64,000 nucleotides of DNA from Athripsodes cinereus (Eukaryota; Arthropoda; Insecta; Trichoptera; Leptoceridae). The notes below the pieces were generated by a model. That model saw nothing but the letters and a program-made list of their open reading frames with translations, was not told the DNA's origin and did not search any database. Positions 43,074 through 56,235 of this stretch are shown here, one piece after another; position 1 is the first letter of the stretch; the number at the start of each line of letters is the position of its first letter. Location of the stretch: positions 8,409,237 to 8,473,236 of the forward strand of contig OX388307.1 in NCBI GenBank assembly GCA_947579605.1, in the 5' to 3' direction. A program made the position numbers and the translations under genes.

Positions 43074-45334
43074 GTATATATCCAACACTAGTAGCAGACG
43101 ACCAATTTCACGGACGATCGGATAATTTCGTCCACGTTCGACAGTTTCCGGAAATAAAAAAATACAACTTTATTAATATCAAAAGTTTTCAAATTTCGAA
43201 CAAGAAAATCAAATATACTTTGAATGATGGAATACTGAAGTCAAATTAAAGTACATTACATAAATCGATGGAATATAATATGTATGATTTTCGATTAGCA
43301 AAATATTTTGCACAAAAATAATGTTATGCTTACTTTATTCTAGCTGCGAAAAATATACATTCAGAATGGACCTCAAGCCTCTTTATCAATAAAAAGAAGG
43401 CATTCGTTAAAACTACATATTTTAGAAGCACTACATGAAAAAACTGACAAACCTTCCTAAGTATTTATCGTATCCCTTTCAATGACATGATAATCCTTAT
43501 ATCTTATAAAAATGATTTTTGAATTTCCATACTAAACTTTCACCGGGCTATACTCTCCCATTTCAAGGAATTTGCGTTCCATTGACCTGACCATTACAAG
43601 ATGAGGTATCTATGTGAAATAAAAACCCACTAAATGCCGTACTTTCTTTTTGAGGAGCGAGAAAAACAGCAAAAAAGAGTGTAAAAAAAAAGTGTGAATG
43701 AGATAAAAAATACGTTTTTTACGTCAGTTTGAAAGGGTAAGAAAATATTCTTTACCGCCAAAATTGTGTACCATATTATATTGCCATACTAAAATTAATT
43801 AAGAAAATATCGATAATTTATTTCGAGTAAATGTATCATTTTATATGTATGTTACATAAAATAGTTTAATTTGTGTTTTTTTAATACTTTTGCAACATGT
43901 TTTACGCGAATTAACCAATATTTAAATAATTTGAACGTGTTACATGAAGATTCAAGAAACGAAAAAACATTATTTTTTGTTAACGGCAACATCGTTTTAT
44001 AAATATTCTACGTCGGCCAATCACGTCGCTCGATAATTTGACATATTGGAAACGACGCCATTTATATTTTGACAAAATAAAGACGCTATAATATGTCTAT
44101 TTTGTAAAGTCTGCGTTCCGTACAGAATTATTTGTTTAACTACTACATTTTATAAAATAATAAACTTCATAGTATGACAATAAAATATTGTACATTATAT
44201 TATATACAAATGTGAGTGGTACCACTCATACACAATATTATGTACAGAGTGAATTAAGTGAAGTGATAGTGAACACTATAACAAATATTTTTGGACTAAA
44301 TAAAAGGTAATAATGATGTTTATGTACACATTCATATAAAACCAATAGATATAATGAACTAAGTAATATGATACATTAGTTTCTACGAAGAAATGTTTGA
44401 GGTTATGCCTTAAAAACACAAGTAAATATAACATTTGTTACAGGAGTCAGTTTTGTTTGACAACTCATTTCATTTAATTCATTATGAACTTATAAACTGA
44501 CATTATACAATTACATCTGAAGTAATTTACTATTTTAAGAAATACCGTGATATTATTTAATTGATATTGATAATATTAAGTTAGTAGATGCAACATTATG
44601 AAGAAATCATATTAATCGTATTTAATCGTGAGTAATTTACAACAAGATATTAAAACTTTGTTTTTTTACCTTTTTACAGAAATAATGGAAAATGCATAAC
44701 AATAAACATTGATTAAAACGATTCTGATGTTAAAGGATTATTCATTACCAAGACAATGACATTTGAGGGCTAGGAAAAGATTACATGATTAATGCAAAGG
44801 CACCCTGAATCTTGGAAGCTGGTTCTGCCTTGTGATTCTAAGAGAGCATTAATTATTATAAAGGTAAGAATATATTTGTTAATTTAAACACAACAGCACA
44901 TAAAGCATAAGGAACTTAAGTCATAGTAACAAAAAAATAAGGCCAATTGCAGTGTTTTATATGAATTTAATTTATAAGACATTTAATACTTACATATATT
45001 ATATTTTATATATATAATAACAAGAATATATAGCCAAATAATAGGGATAACTAATTATTTATCACTTTGAATTATATTATAATTAATGAAAATGTTACAC
45101 TGTAAACTGAGACATGAATCATAAATTTTAAATAAAGCGTACCAAGATTGAACTAGGTATCACTAAACGAACCATAATTTTTGTAAAATCTGTGTAAGAG
45201 AGTTATCTAAAATGTGTTATATAATATATTATTTTTCTTTACAGATATGACTGGTTATTCATTTCAATAACAAGAATGACAAAATCAAATATTTGGATGT
45301 TAGTTAATAAATTGAAGACAGTAAAATATCCAAA
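43074..45334. other. Long AT-rich stretch, no gene seen
   Basis: The 74-codon frame at 43025-43249 runs out of the transposon end into flanking DNA and is not a gene. A phrase at 43620-43636 ('aataaaaacccac') recurs at about 46400-46413. Nothing else is recognised. Confidence 0.55.
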
Positions 45335-45556
45335 AAGTGGAGATTTGAAAGCATTTGCCGAGTGCTTGGCAACGTCATGAAGACCTAGCATGGTACAAGA
45401 AGAAGAGAATTAAAAATAATACATAATTTTATTATTTTACTCAAGAAGTGGAGATTGGGAAGCCTTTGCCATGTGCTTGGCAACGTCTAGAGGACCTAGC
45501 ATAGTATAGGAAGAAAAAAATTAAAAATAAAAAACAAATTTATTATTTTACTCATT
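45335..45556. repeat. Two-copy tandem duplication, period about 110 bp
   Basis: 'aagtggagatt' starts at about 45335 and again at 45445. Each copy continues with 'cttggcaacgtc', 'gacctagcat' and ends in 'tttattattttactca'. The copies differ by several substitutions, so the duplication is not new. Confidence 0.8.
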
Positions 45557-46856
45557 CACTGTGTTTAGGTAGTAGAATTAAATAAATCTTATATTATGTA
45601 TTTTTGGTCCAATATATAAAACTAAATTTAGTTTTCTATTTTTTGTGAGATAATATTATCAGTAGATAAATAAAATATGGCTCCTTTTTTAAGAATGATT
45701 TATTTTTTGTTCTGCATTGAGTATGGCATGGTGAGTAGGTAAGTATTGCAATGGTTTTCGTACATATTATTTCATTACATTAGCTTGATTAATCTGTATT
45801 AGAGTGTATGAGCCTTTTTAATAAGTAAACTTGTGTGAAGGAGGTGTTAGGTACTGCTTACATACATGAAATTACTTACACTTATTCTAACATGTATATT
45901 TATTATTCTCAGCTATATCTAATTATTAGGTATTCAAATATTTAACATTTTAAAATATCTTTTTATTTTCCCAACAATTCCATTACAGCAACCATTTCTT
46001 GAATTTGGAAAAAAATAGTTTATTTTCTAACTGTCCATGGAACATCCAGCAAAAAATAGATTTCCAACTTTCTGTAAGTTCTTCAGCATTCTGTAAAAGG
46101 TTGATATTTGAACAAATACATTTTACGTAAGTGATGAGGCTATGCCATGCATTATTTATTTATGGTACAAAGTGGACAACCAGCGTGATTATAACATGCA
46201 GCTGGTCTACTGAATCCTTCACTTTTGTGTTGTATCCTATTGATATCACCCATCCTGATTGCCTAACCTTTATATCGGCACGGAAGGGGCAACCTGCATG
46301 TTTATTACATGCACATGAATTGCAAATCCACATGCTATGACCAGGCTATATATGCCCATTTTCATTGAGGGGGTTATTTCAAGACTCAATACCCACATAA
46401 AATAAAAACCCACCAATTATAATATTTCCTTTTTAAGATGTAATTATAACTGCATTTAAGTAAGGTAAAACAAGAAGCACATTTTTTGCATCTGTTGGAA
46501 AGAATAAAAAACAATGTCGTGTCAATGAGTCAACTTTTTTTCTTTTTTTTTGGATGGCTTTTCACCCATTTAGAGTGTTATCGCCAGGAAACAGTCTGAA
46601 CTCTTCTTTCTCTCAATAGAAGCAGAGTGTATCTATAACACTATTCACAAGATATTCAGGGTGACCCATGGTTGCCAAAATTGTGTGGCCATATATGATT
46701 TTCACTCTATCATAATACAAATCTTACTTTTCATTATTCTGTTTCATATTGAAATGTCTACCTTTTCTTAAAGAATATTTACTCACGGTACCTTTTTTAC
46801 AATGTAACGGGTATTTGTACCGATAACTGCTTATGTCAACACCAAATTACCGTACA
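45557..46856. other. No gene seen
   Basis: Starts with a short copy of the 'gtgtttaggtagtagaatt' motif. The 69-codon frame at 46131-46340 has no recognisable domain. Confidence 0.5.
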
Positions 46857-47347
46857 TCTAATATATAAAATTCTCGTGTTACGGTGTTTGTTATCACACT
46901 CCTCAGAAACGACTTAACAGATTTTGATGTAATTTTGTGTGCTTATCGAGTAGGTCTGAGAATCGGGCAACATCTATTTCATACCCCTTAAAGTTAAGGG
47001 TGGTCCACCCCATTTTTTTTTTAATTTAGGGCAAAATATTTTTTTATGCATACAGCCCTAAGTTTTTACCCTTCCACCATCAACCCCATTTTTTTAATAG
47101 CGATATAAGTACATAATTCATGATTTTCAACTCCGGTCGATTACTGCAGTTATCCCCGCCAGGCGTCTTCTATAAGTCTAAATAAAAATTACTTTAATAA
47201 TTTGTCTACAACGCTTCATTTGTCTTTTAATTATTATAACATCCTCACACCTTTATAGTCTTTAGTTATTTTTTATTGAACTCAAAATAATTTCCAAAAA
47301 ATAATGTAGGTATAGGATGGCAAAACAACGTTTGCCGGGTCAGCTAG
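46857..47347 (+). mobile_element. Non-autonomous Helitron, 491 bp
   Basis: Begins TC after an A (46856) and ends CTAG before a T (47348). The start 'tctaatatataaaattctcg' and the end 'cgtttgccgggtcagctag' are typical of a widespread insect Helitron-like family. The inner phrases 'aacgacttaacagatttt' and 'taggtctgagaatcgg' belong to the same family. No Rep/helicase. Different family from 16280-16485. Confidence 0.75.
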
Positions 47348-48055
47348 TAAAATATAAATTTAATGTTTTGTTTTATTGTCTCCTTTATTTCTAACTTTTA
47401 CTATAAATGACAACCTTGTGGACTTGTTGAAGTAGGTACCTATATCAAATTGTGAATTTATAAAAGGTATAAATATTTATAACATATTATGTAAAATTTA
47501 AAAAGAATAATGGATTGTTTATATTTTGCGATTTGTAAACTATTTTTGTTCAAATGTTAAATAAATAAAAAAGTGCTTTAATATCTAATACCCAAAGTAC
47601 TTTTCATGGTATGGCAAACAAAATGCACAAAAAAGTACTTACCTATTGAAAAATGCTTGAAAATTCATATAGGTGCATTATTATTACTATTGCTCACTGC
47701 CGTCGTCCGTCGGTTCAGTGATTTTCATGCGACACCGACGGGACATAATAGTATTATTGAATGAGCACCGTATTGATTGAGATTCCACATCTCTCCATGT
47801 ATGTACATATATAATAATACATATATAACATTATCTTATAGAAGTACCTGGTACCTCCCTTTGTGATGTGATAGGAACTAGAAGTACCAACTTGTTTTTT
47901 ATAGTATGAAAACTATTACCATCCGTAAAATTTAGATAATTGTTATAATGGCATTACCTACGGACTTGCTGTCTGGTGATCTCTATGTAGTATTCAACAA
48001 CGCAACATAATGAACGAATGCATAAACTAAGATTTTCTTCTTCTTCTTCTTCTTC
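47348..48055. other. No gene seen
   Basis: Ends with a (ttc)n microsatellite at about 48036-48055, which abuts the stop end of the RTE fragment and is probably its (GAA)n tail on the other strand. Confidence 0.55.
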
Positions 48056-48568
48056 CTAGCCTACTCCCGTCCACTCCTGGACGAAGGCCTCCTCCATCGC
48101 CTTCCACGCCGCTCTATCTTGGGCTCTCTGCATCCAGTTGACACCGACGTACTTGACCAGGTCATCCCTCCATCGTAGTGGTGGTCTTCCTACACTACTG
48201 GTAGTTGTTCTTGGTTTCCAGGTTAAGACCCTCTTTGACCACTTATCTTCTGGATCTCTGGCCATGTGACCTGCCCACCGCCATTTGAGACATGCGATAC
48301 GTTGGGCAATATCTGTTACTTTTGTTCTTTGCCGTATCGTTTCGTTTCTAACTCTGTTTCTCAGGGTGATGCCCAGCATGGCTCTTTCCATGGATCTTTG
48401 GGTAACCCTTATTTTCTCGGTGCTCTGTTTGGTCAGTGTCACTGTTTCTAGGCCGTATGTTGCAACCGGTCTTATGCACATCTCGTATACTTTTCGTTTA
48501 AGGTTCATTGGGATTTTAGATTTGTGTAAATATATTGATAATTTTAAACAATAAAAAGTAATTTTCAT
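48056..48568 (-). pseudogene. RTE-type endonuclease/reverse transcriptase C-terminal fragment
   Basis: 170 codons. 'RKVYEMCIRPVATYGLETVT', 'RSMERAMLGITLRNRVRN', 'KWRWAGHMARDPEDKWSKRV', 'VGRPPLRWRDDLVKYVG' and 'AQDRAAWKAMEEAFVQEW' follow in the same order as in the 38838-39335 copy, but the two differ too much to be recent siblings. They are related RTE subfamilies. 5'-truncated, no RT core. The retained frame has no stop. Confidence 0.88.
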
Positions 48569-51500
48569 TTAAAAGTAGAACACCTGTATAAAATAAAGAA
48601 ATGATAACTACGAATTCTGAGCTTCGTGAACACAATGCAAGATAATACATAGAGACTAGTAAAAAAATATAGTTTTCTCTATTCATCTACATTTTTTTTG
48701 GTTAGTTGGAATAGATAGTATCTTTGCGATAAATTTGCATGCATGTTGGTTGTATTTACTGTGAATGCACTTCTTGTTTATATTGTGATCTACATATATA
48801 CCTACAGCAAAGAATGACAATAATAAATAAATAAATAAATATACAATTGCTCACTTGTATTAAGGAAAATATAAAATATTACTCCATTCAAGAAAAAAAT
48901 TAAAAAGCGTGGTCCATAAATATAATATCTGTCTTTTTAGGACACTAGAAAGCTCTAAAAAAATGGGAAGCATATTTTGTTTCTATATATTATTATATTA
49001 TAACAAGAACACAAATATAATATTTAGCGATTCACATGATTTGTTTTCTACGTGATTCTCGAATATATAAGAGTAACTTACCTAATCTTGGGATAACGCA
49101 AATATATGAATGTATATATTTAATACCTATGTATAATTTGTCAGCCCTTTATGTGGCAACGAATTGCAGGACCTTAGTGTGACGGATTTATTGCCTACAT
49201 AGGGTTGTATGTTATTAATCACTCACCTGTGACTAGTAACACAATGGGAACATCACAAATACCATTACTAAACTACTTTCTAAAACCTACTTGTTACATG
49301 CCAAAGTAGAAGTACCGTTCAAGAAATACTGTGAAAAATATCAGCACTTATGTGATTGTTATAAATTCTGATACCTACATCTATTATATTGTGGGATGAA
49401 TATTTCGCAGGAGTCCACTGACTACCCAATCTTGAGGACCGTAGCAATATTAAAGATAAGCATTTTTGATAACAAAAACACTTTTCCAGCAAGGTTTTTC
49501 AAAAACTGACGAAAAATTTAAAGACTGTTTAAGTGCCTGGAAATTCTAACTTTAATTCCAGAACAATACATGATCATTATTTTCGCTATGGTAAGGTTGA
49601 TTTTTCATTTTAATGAAACGATCAATTCATAATTTTAGTTAAATAAAAATATAATCAGAGACTGTTTAATTTCCACCAAGTTAGATATTAAATCCGAACG
49701 TATTCGTTCATGCTTTTAGGCACCTTGAGGGAAACTAGTTTATATCTCACGTAGTGGAGATTAAACAGTGTTAAATAATATTTTTATTTTTTGTTGAATT
49801 AAAATTAAAAATGGATTTCCACAGTATGACCACAAAAACTCGAATTTATTTCGAATGATCGATCAATTTGTGCTTATTTCACATGCCTTCCTTCATTTAT
49901 ATTATTGAACAAGATCTGTGAATATAGATCTCCGGTGCCAAAAGAAGCTAAAACGTTCAGGATGGGTGGGATACTTCATCGCACATTAATTTCCGAACTA
50001 GGTACTTAAATTGGATTGTGAAAAATAACAGCGATTTTTAACATGATTAGAGAACATCTGTGCTACTCAGGGTTGGCTACAAACAGGGTACTTATACTAA
50101 ATACAAGACTTGACGTCACCCTGACAAATGACCGAAGACGTCAGTAGTTGACGAGGTCTGTTGTTGCCATTCAGGTAGACACGGGTACCTATTACTCAAG
50201 TACCACACTATTGTGGTACCTACCAATGTTTCAAGAGACTATTGTTAATCTGGATATTAATTTTGACCCACCCTATACCTAGCCAATTCAACCTGCATAT
50301 CGATATGCGCAAATAACCCTACAACGTAATAATCTGCTAATGAAAATTGTGTGCATGCTCTAAGGCTTGAAAACCAAACAAATTCAAGCGAATGAGAGTT
50401 TGCTATACTGGTAAGGAATTATTTACGTTGCAGAAGTTAGATCGTCTTTTGGCAACAAAGATTAAAATATTATTTTCATTTAAATACATTATTATTAACT
50501 AGGGTGATAAAAATATTTCTTGAAGATCAGACTTTTCCAGCCATTTTGAATTCTTTTCTGCTGTTTCCAATGAAAAATGAAAAGATCCCGTTCCCACTTT
50601 TTTCTAATACATGTATGGATCTATATTCATTTCTTACATTGATTTCTCTGGCTTATCCATTTCTGACAAAAGATACATATGTAGATAATTCTAGAAAACA
50701 ATCCAACATATTTATGCAATAAATAAAACGAGTAATCTATTAAATTATTAAAAGATAAACCCAATTCATATTTCATACATTAATTACCTACCCTCCTTTT
50801 AGTTACATCTATTCAAAAAATACTTCAGGGATGTAAGGACGCGAAATAAGTACTAAGTATAATGGAAATGGTACCTTAATAATTTGCTTAAAAACAAATT
50901 ATAATTTTCTCAGAATTTCTTAGAAATGTTAAGAATTTGGGACTGTAAGGATCTGAATAATATTATTAAATTATAGGTTTTTATTACACGTTTAACTAAA
51001 AACGTATACGTAATTCATTCGTAATTGGTGTCTCGACTTGAAAAGGAAGAATGAAGAACCTTAAAGCATCTCAATTATTTATTTATTTTCAACAGTGTGA
51101 CACGCCACTCAACATTAATATCTACGCTTTAAGACACCCCAAATGGATAGATAAATAAACTTATTTTCTAGTGTCACCACATTCATAATAATATCAAAGT
51201 AGTTTTAAAACTAATATCAAAATGAAATTTGTTAGTATGGGAATCGATAAAAACTAAAGAGTTTAAAAGTCATTAGGGATATGCGATTCAGCCACGTGCA
51301 ACACTCTTGTAATATGACAAGGAAACTGTAAGATATTATACAGCCTATGATAGAAATGAAATATCCCTTATTTCATTACAAACCACTGTTCTTGAAGGGT
51401 TTATGGCCCATGAAGTGGTTTAGGCATGATAGTTTGTAGCCAAAGACAAAAGGCATTTCTTGCCATCGTTTCAATAGTAAACGTCCAATCATGCGTTTAC

Positions 51501-52080
51501 TACTGAAACGTATTTACTTGATTTTATTAAAGATGAGGGATTGATGGATTAATCACTTTTTTAATTATGTTATCATCAGATCGTTGAGACCAAACCTTCT
51601 ACAGACTCATTCTGAACTTTGTGTAGTGAGGAGTTTAACTAACAGGTATCATGTTATAAAAGATCTCCAGACAATTCTTTTTCAGTTAGGATGAGAGAGT
51701 TGAGTGATTCTCTATGAGCTCATAGAAAGACAACCCTATAGTTGACATTCTATTCTCGAGGTATTGAAACAATGAAAAAGAAGAGTAAGATTTTTCTGCC
51801 AGACCTGTACATACAACTGATATTATTTTCCTTCTCAACTCTCAAACACTTAGAGTCAGAATGACAACGACTTTAAGTTTACTACAGCTTAGCTCATCAG
51901 TGGGTAAACTTCATCGCATGAAGAAGTATTTCTAACAACGATAATAATAATAATGAATTAATTAATTCGCTAAACAGAAACTTCAACTTTCATCTAATTA
52001 TACTTTAATATTAATTGAATATCTTAATCTTGTTCTTATAACTCAATAGGCACTTGTATTGACAATACGTCTTAATTAAG
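48569..52080. other. Long stretch, no gene; small repeats
   Basis: Holds (aaat)n at about 48818-48842; a copy of repeat K at 49930-49975 ('ggtgccaaaagaagctaaaa', 'caggatgggtggg'); and a hairpin at 51467-51510 with 17-bp arms ('cgtttcaatagtaaacg', one mismatch). No coding motif was found in the short open frames. Confidence 0.5.
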
Positions 52081-52275
52081 TGGACGAGGAGTTTCCTAGC
52101 ATGGAGGCCGAGAAATCAAATCATTAAGATGGAGAGGCAACCTAGTGAGGTATGTGCTTATATGAATTGGTTGCGGATGGCACGGTATCAGACACCATGG
52201 GAAGAGATGGAGAAGCCCTTTGTCCAGAAGTGTGATAAGAATAAGAAGAAACAGTTTAATTTTTTAAATTATTGA
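52081..52275 (+). mobile_element. RTE-type LINE C-terminal fossil
   Basis: 64 codons to a TGA at 52273-52275: 'WTRSFLAWRPRNQ', 'CAYMNWLRMARYQTPWEEME' and 'KPFVQKCDKN'. It aligns with the last part of the 48056 copy (W-KRVLTWKPR ... VNWMQRAQDRAAWKAMEEAFVQEW). Diverged and shortened around the GRPP motif. Confidence 0.65.
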
Positions 52276-53984
52276 CGGTGTACCTACTAGTGAAGGCCGG
52301 CGATATTTTGTAAGTTGTAAAACCATTAATTTTTTAATTCTTAAAAATCCAGTTTGGACATCCGCCAATAGAGAAAAGCACGTTGTTCACATACCTGAAA
52401 CAATAAAAAATACAAGTTAGTACCAAGAAATAAACAAGTAAAATCATATCACCAATAAGTTTATCACAAGCAGAACATTTTGAGGGATGTTTTATGTAAC
52501 ACGGAATGTTTTTTTTTTCTGTTTATTTACATTGTAATTTTTATTTATTAAGAAAATAGACGTATGCTTATAGGTGCATAAAACACATAGAAATAAAAAA
52601 ACAAAATGTTAAACACTAGTCAACAGTCATCCAGAACAAAATCGTAGAACAATGGTCCGATAGTAAACTAAGAAACTAAAAAAGGCACTGAGAACCTTAG
52701 AGCAATTCAAAAAGGAGACTTATTCGCACAAATCAATGAGAATGTTTTTGTTCTATTAGTAACTGTACCATAATTGCATCAGGTAGGTATATATGTAATA
52801 TTCTTGAATGCATATACAACAAAGTAAGTGAGATGGGTACTTGCTTGGGTTGCATGAGAGATTATTGTAATACTCTATATAGGTAATTTGAAGATAATAA
52901 GGATGCCACCACTTCAAGGAAATTAATTATCCACTTACTACTATCCGGACGTTCAATAATAACATAGTGTTCAACCAAAACCGGATTCTCGGTTCGGTTT
53001 CAACTTCGATGAACATACGTGTCATATCATCAGCATACGTTCCTTGTAAATTAAGAATAACTATTGTTATATGTATTTTATTGGGATAATCACGTTACAT
53101 ATACTTAAACACAGAATAGCATAAAATAATTTAGAAGGTCTTTGTTTCAATCAGAAATAACGTTATGCGATAGCAAGTCCTGACTAAAATAATAATTTCT
53201 TATCAATACATAATATGATGTGCTATGACGAATAAAATGAACCATGAGCAGAGAATAAACCATATTTATTGTGGAGTATCCACCCTCTGACTTTGATTTT
53301 GGTTTGGAGATCTACATAAGGCAAGAATGCCAAAAGAATTTTAAAAATACAACTGTACTTATTTACGGTAAATTTAATAAGAAAGTGACGTTTTGATCAG
53401 AACTTGACAAATCCGAAATAACGGTTCAGTCATTATATAAATTTTCACCACAATACACGTGTTTTCGATATTATGGGCTCACTGGGATGTACCTATTGTT
53501 CCTATTAGCAGGACAGCATTATTGAGTGAAGCACCTATCTAGCCTTCTATTACTATTATTAATAATAATAATAGGTATTCTGGAACCTAATAATGGCGAC
53601 AAAGATGAATATTGTCAGCGATATTGTAATGATGAATATTCTCATATTATTAATTTCACCCACGATCCGTACAAGGTCCGAAGGTTCACACAGCAGAGGT
53701 TCTCAATGTAAGAAGTCTACTCAATAAGTGAACAAATCCATTCACATGAGTTTTACGTAGGTTTATGAGTTTAATTTCTTAACTAAATGTCATATGCAAT
53801 AAAAATCATATTTTTAGAAGTTCCTTATCATATTATTTACAATTATTTTTGAAGAATGGTAATGCACAAATTTGCGATTGATTAGAATTATATCAACAGT
53901 AAAAACTTCAAAACTTCCTTCTTTTCATCACATTTGATTCTATATAAACTTGTTTATACATCACTTATGCTACTATACACTGTT
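52276..53984. other. No gene called
   Basis: AT-rich. The frame at 53526-53711 is discussed under rejected items. Nothing else stands out. Confidence 0.5.
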
Positions 53985-54172
53985 CTTCCGTTCGCAAGGG
54001 TTCCGTCGGCTCGGGCGTCCCTCTTTCACAATACACCGTTCCTATGACAACGACATCAGAGCGCAAGGAATGTCGTGGGAAGAGGAGACGCAATCGGCAC
54101 AGAGGCTGAATGAATGAGGGTGGTTTCCGCCCTGTGCTCCCGAAAGGAGCGTTGAGGGCGATGATGATGATA
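53985..54172 (+). mobile_element. LINE 3'-end fossil, family A
   Basis: 'cgctctttcacaat'-type context is kept as 'gcgtccctctttcacaatac', then 'gaatgtcgtgggaagagga' and 'gagcgttgagggcgatgatg', matching 38137-38405 in inverted orientation. Carries a small deletion (after 'ggctgaatgaatga') and frame breaks. Confidence 0.7.
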
Positions 54173-54660
54173 AATTCTACCACACACGACAAGAACAACC
54201 ACAGACATTTTATATACTTTGCTAACAAAACGAAACATTTCGAGTGCAGAATGTGATAAAATAATAGATAAATAATAGCGTTATTTATACAAGAACCTCT
54301 GGTCCAGAGAATATGTAAGTATATTGAATACAGAAAGGTCTAATGTCAAGCTATAAAATTAAAGCTCGCCTCTTCATGCCACCTATTAGAGAAATTATAA
54401 CTATTATTATCATTAAGTATTATTATGATTCAGGCCATTATACTAATTTCCCAATACATAAACCTTACCCTTAATAAGATACTAAGGTTAGCAAAATGAA
54501 AAAAGTTCGTAAATATTAAAAATCTATGATTATTTATATTTTATTAATGTTGTTTACTGTTCTCATATCTACTTTTAGTCTTATGAATGTTCTAATGCAG
54601 TATTGAAAATCGCAACGACTTAGGTACTTTTTTATTACTGTATATTTAGCTCTCAGAGCC
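54173..54660. other. No gene seen
   Basis: AT-rich; nothing recognised. Confidence 0.55.
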
Positions 54661-54664
54661 AGTT

Positions 54665-54735
54665 GCAAAGATTTTTTATTTATTTATTTATTTATTTTAC
54701 AACACACGGCGTGAGCCTTTTACATGTTAATATTA
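54665..54735 (-). mobile_element. LINE 3' tail with (TTTA)n, copy 1
   Basis: (ttta)n at about 54676-54702 followed by 'caacacacggcgtgagcctt' and 'ttacatg'. The same layout, (ttta)n, 'aacggct', 'agcctt', occurs at 55233-55285 and 61986-62035. The minus-strand sense is a LINE end with an (AAAT)n tail. Confidence 0.6.
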
Positions 54736-55232
54736 ATCAAGCAGTATAACAAACAACAAACACGAACAGATACAATAGTCAAGAATACATTATTACATAG
54801 ATTTGAAGTGAAAAATTAATGAAGCAACAGTCAATAATAAAAAAAGGACAAAGCAAAACATAAGAAGTCAATAGGAAACAAAATGTCAACGATAAAAAAA
54901 ATTGCATTAATTAATATCAATTCAAACAAGCATGAATATGTCAAAATAATAAAAAAAAAAAAAAAATCCGATCAGAAAGATAATAATTTGATAATATGCA
55001 ATTAGGATGATTAGAATGTCAATAAATACAGTACAAAACAAATTATATTAATTAGATTATTAAAAAATAGAATGGTTATAAATATTTGGTATAAAAACAA
55101 AGAAAAATGAAGTGTCAACAAAATAAAGAAAAATTGAACTGTCTATGAACTGTCATAATATAATACGTTGATGAATACATGATCAAATGTACAGGAAAAA
55201 CAGATTTGTACATATTATTGAATGGATAATTT
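54736..55232. other. No gene seen
   Basis: A-rich, with an A-run at about 54952-54966. May be 3' UTR of the adjacent minus-strand LINE, but it is not alignable to anything else here. Confidence 0.45.
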
Positions 55233-55285
55233 ATTAATTTATTTATTTACACAGTGAACGGCTATATAAGCCTTTAACATGAAAA
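55233..55285 (-). mobile_element. LINE 3' tail with (TTTA)n, copy 2
   Basis: 'atttatttatttacacagtg' then 'aacggctatataagccttta'. Same family as 54665 and 61986. Confidence 0.6.
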
Positions 55286-55992
55286 AAAGATACAATAAAA
55301 ACAACAAATAGTGAAAAACATATAAAAAAGGGTCATTTCACCAATCCTAGGAATAAATGAATAGTAAGAAAATTAGCAAAATATATAAATGTTTGCCAAA
55401 TGTAATTCAAGAAGCGAAACTGCACAGAATTCATGGCTCAATTTTTAGGAAATCGTATCAAGTTAGCAGATACTATGATGATTTGGCTAGCTAAATCCAA
55501 ATTTTATCTAAATTAGGTACGTACAACATACATACTTATTTTAATCCTTAATAACTCACGAAGAGTTGACAAGTGTACGCGACAAATGATTGATCGGTTC
55601 AACAACAACGCACTTAGTATCACACATGTATCTACCTTCATTAAATCCTTACATACCTAAGAATAATAATAATAATAATAGGTCTATGAGATACCACTAG
55701 ATCGTTTAACTTTAACCCTGCAATAAACCTAATCGTACTGTGATATAATAAAAACAGGAATCGGCAAACTGCAATTCGCGAGACAATCACGGTTCTAGGA
55801 CCTTGACTGTGGTTCTTTAAAACGATTCAATGTAGATAAAATGAGACTTTAAGACTCACCAAACACTGCATTATATGGCATCTTGGATCCAACTAGATCC
55901 AACTAGATCTCAAATTTCCACATATTTTGAAATTTTATATTGAATTGATGTATCAAAATGTAGTTTGTGTAACATTACTCTAGTAACACACT
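55286..55992. other. No gene seen
   Basis: Contains 'atccaactagatccaactag' (a small tandem repeat near 55888) and (aat)n near 55665-55680. Otherwise unassigned. Confidence 0.5.
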
Positions 55993-56055
55993 TACTGTGA
56001 AAAGTAAATAAAATTTTATTTGGGTTATTACAAGAACCCAGAATCTTAAAAAAAA
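55993..56055 (+). mobile_element. SINE family 1, 3' fragment
   Basis: 'tatttgggttattacaagaa' and 'cccagaatcttaaaaaaaaa' match the 3' part and A tail of 10509-10716. The tRNA head is absent (5' truncation). Confidence 0.6.
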
Positions 56056-56064
56056 AGTTTTGTA

Positions 56065-56235
56065 TAGACCAATTCGTCCTTCACGCTCTTCTCGAAAGTG
56101 TAAGACAGAAACTAACCTCCATCATTCGGAACGATTCTGTGCCAATCGAGTCATCTTTTTCTACAACATTCCCTCAGCTCAATGTGTCTTTCATCTTTTC
56201 ATTTCAGGAATCGTGTATTATGTAAAGGGTCATCC
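56065..56235 (-). mobile_element. LINE 3'-end fossil, family A (inverted)
   Basis: 'cgctcttctcgaaagtg', 'agacagaaactaacctcc' and 'gtgccaatcgagtcatcttt' track 38150-38230 with many changes. The oldest-looking inverted copy. It directly follows the A tail of a SINE fragment. Confidence 0.6.

Noticed and set aside
48285..48554. 89-codon plus-strand frame
   Set aside because: Antisense shadow of the RTE fragment at 48056-48568.
53526..53711. 61-codon frame with a leucine/isoleucine-rich start resembling a signal peptide, then a Cys-containing tail
   Set aside because: It begins at GTG, not ATG. The hydrophobic run is made of (tta)/(ata) microsatellite triplets. No splice context or homologue was recognised.
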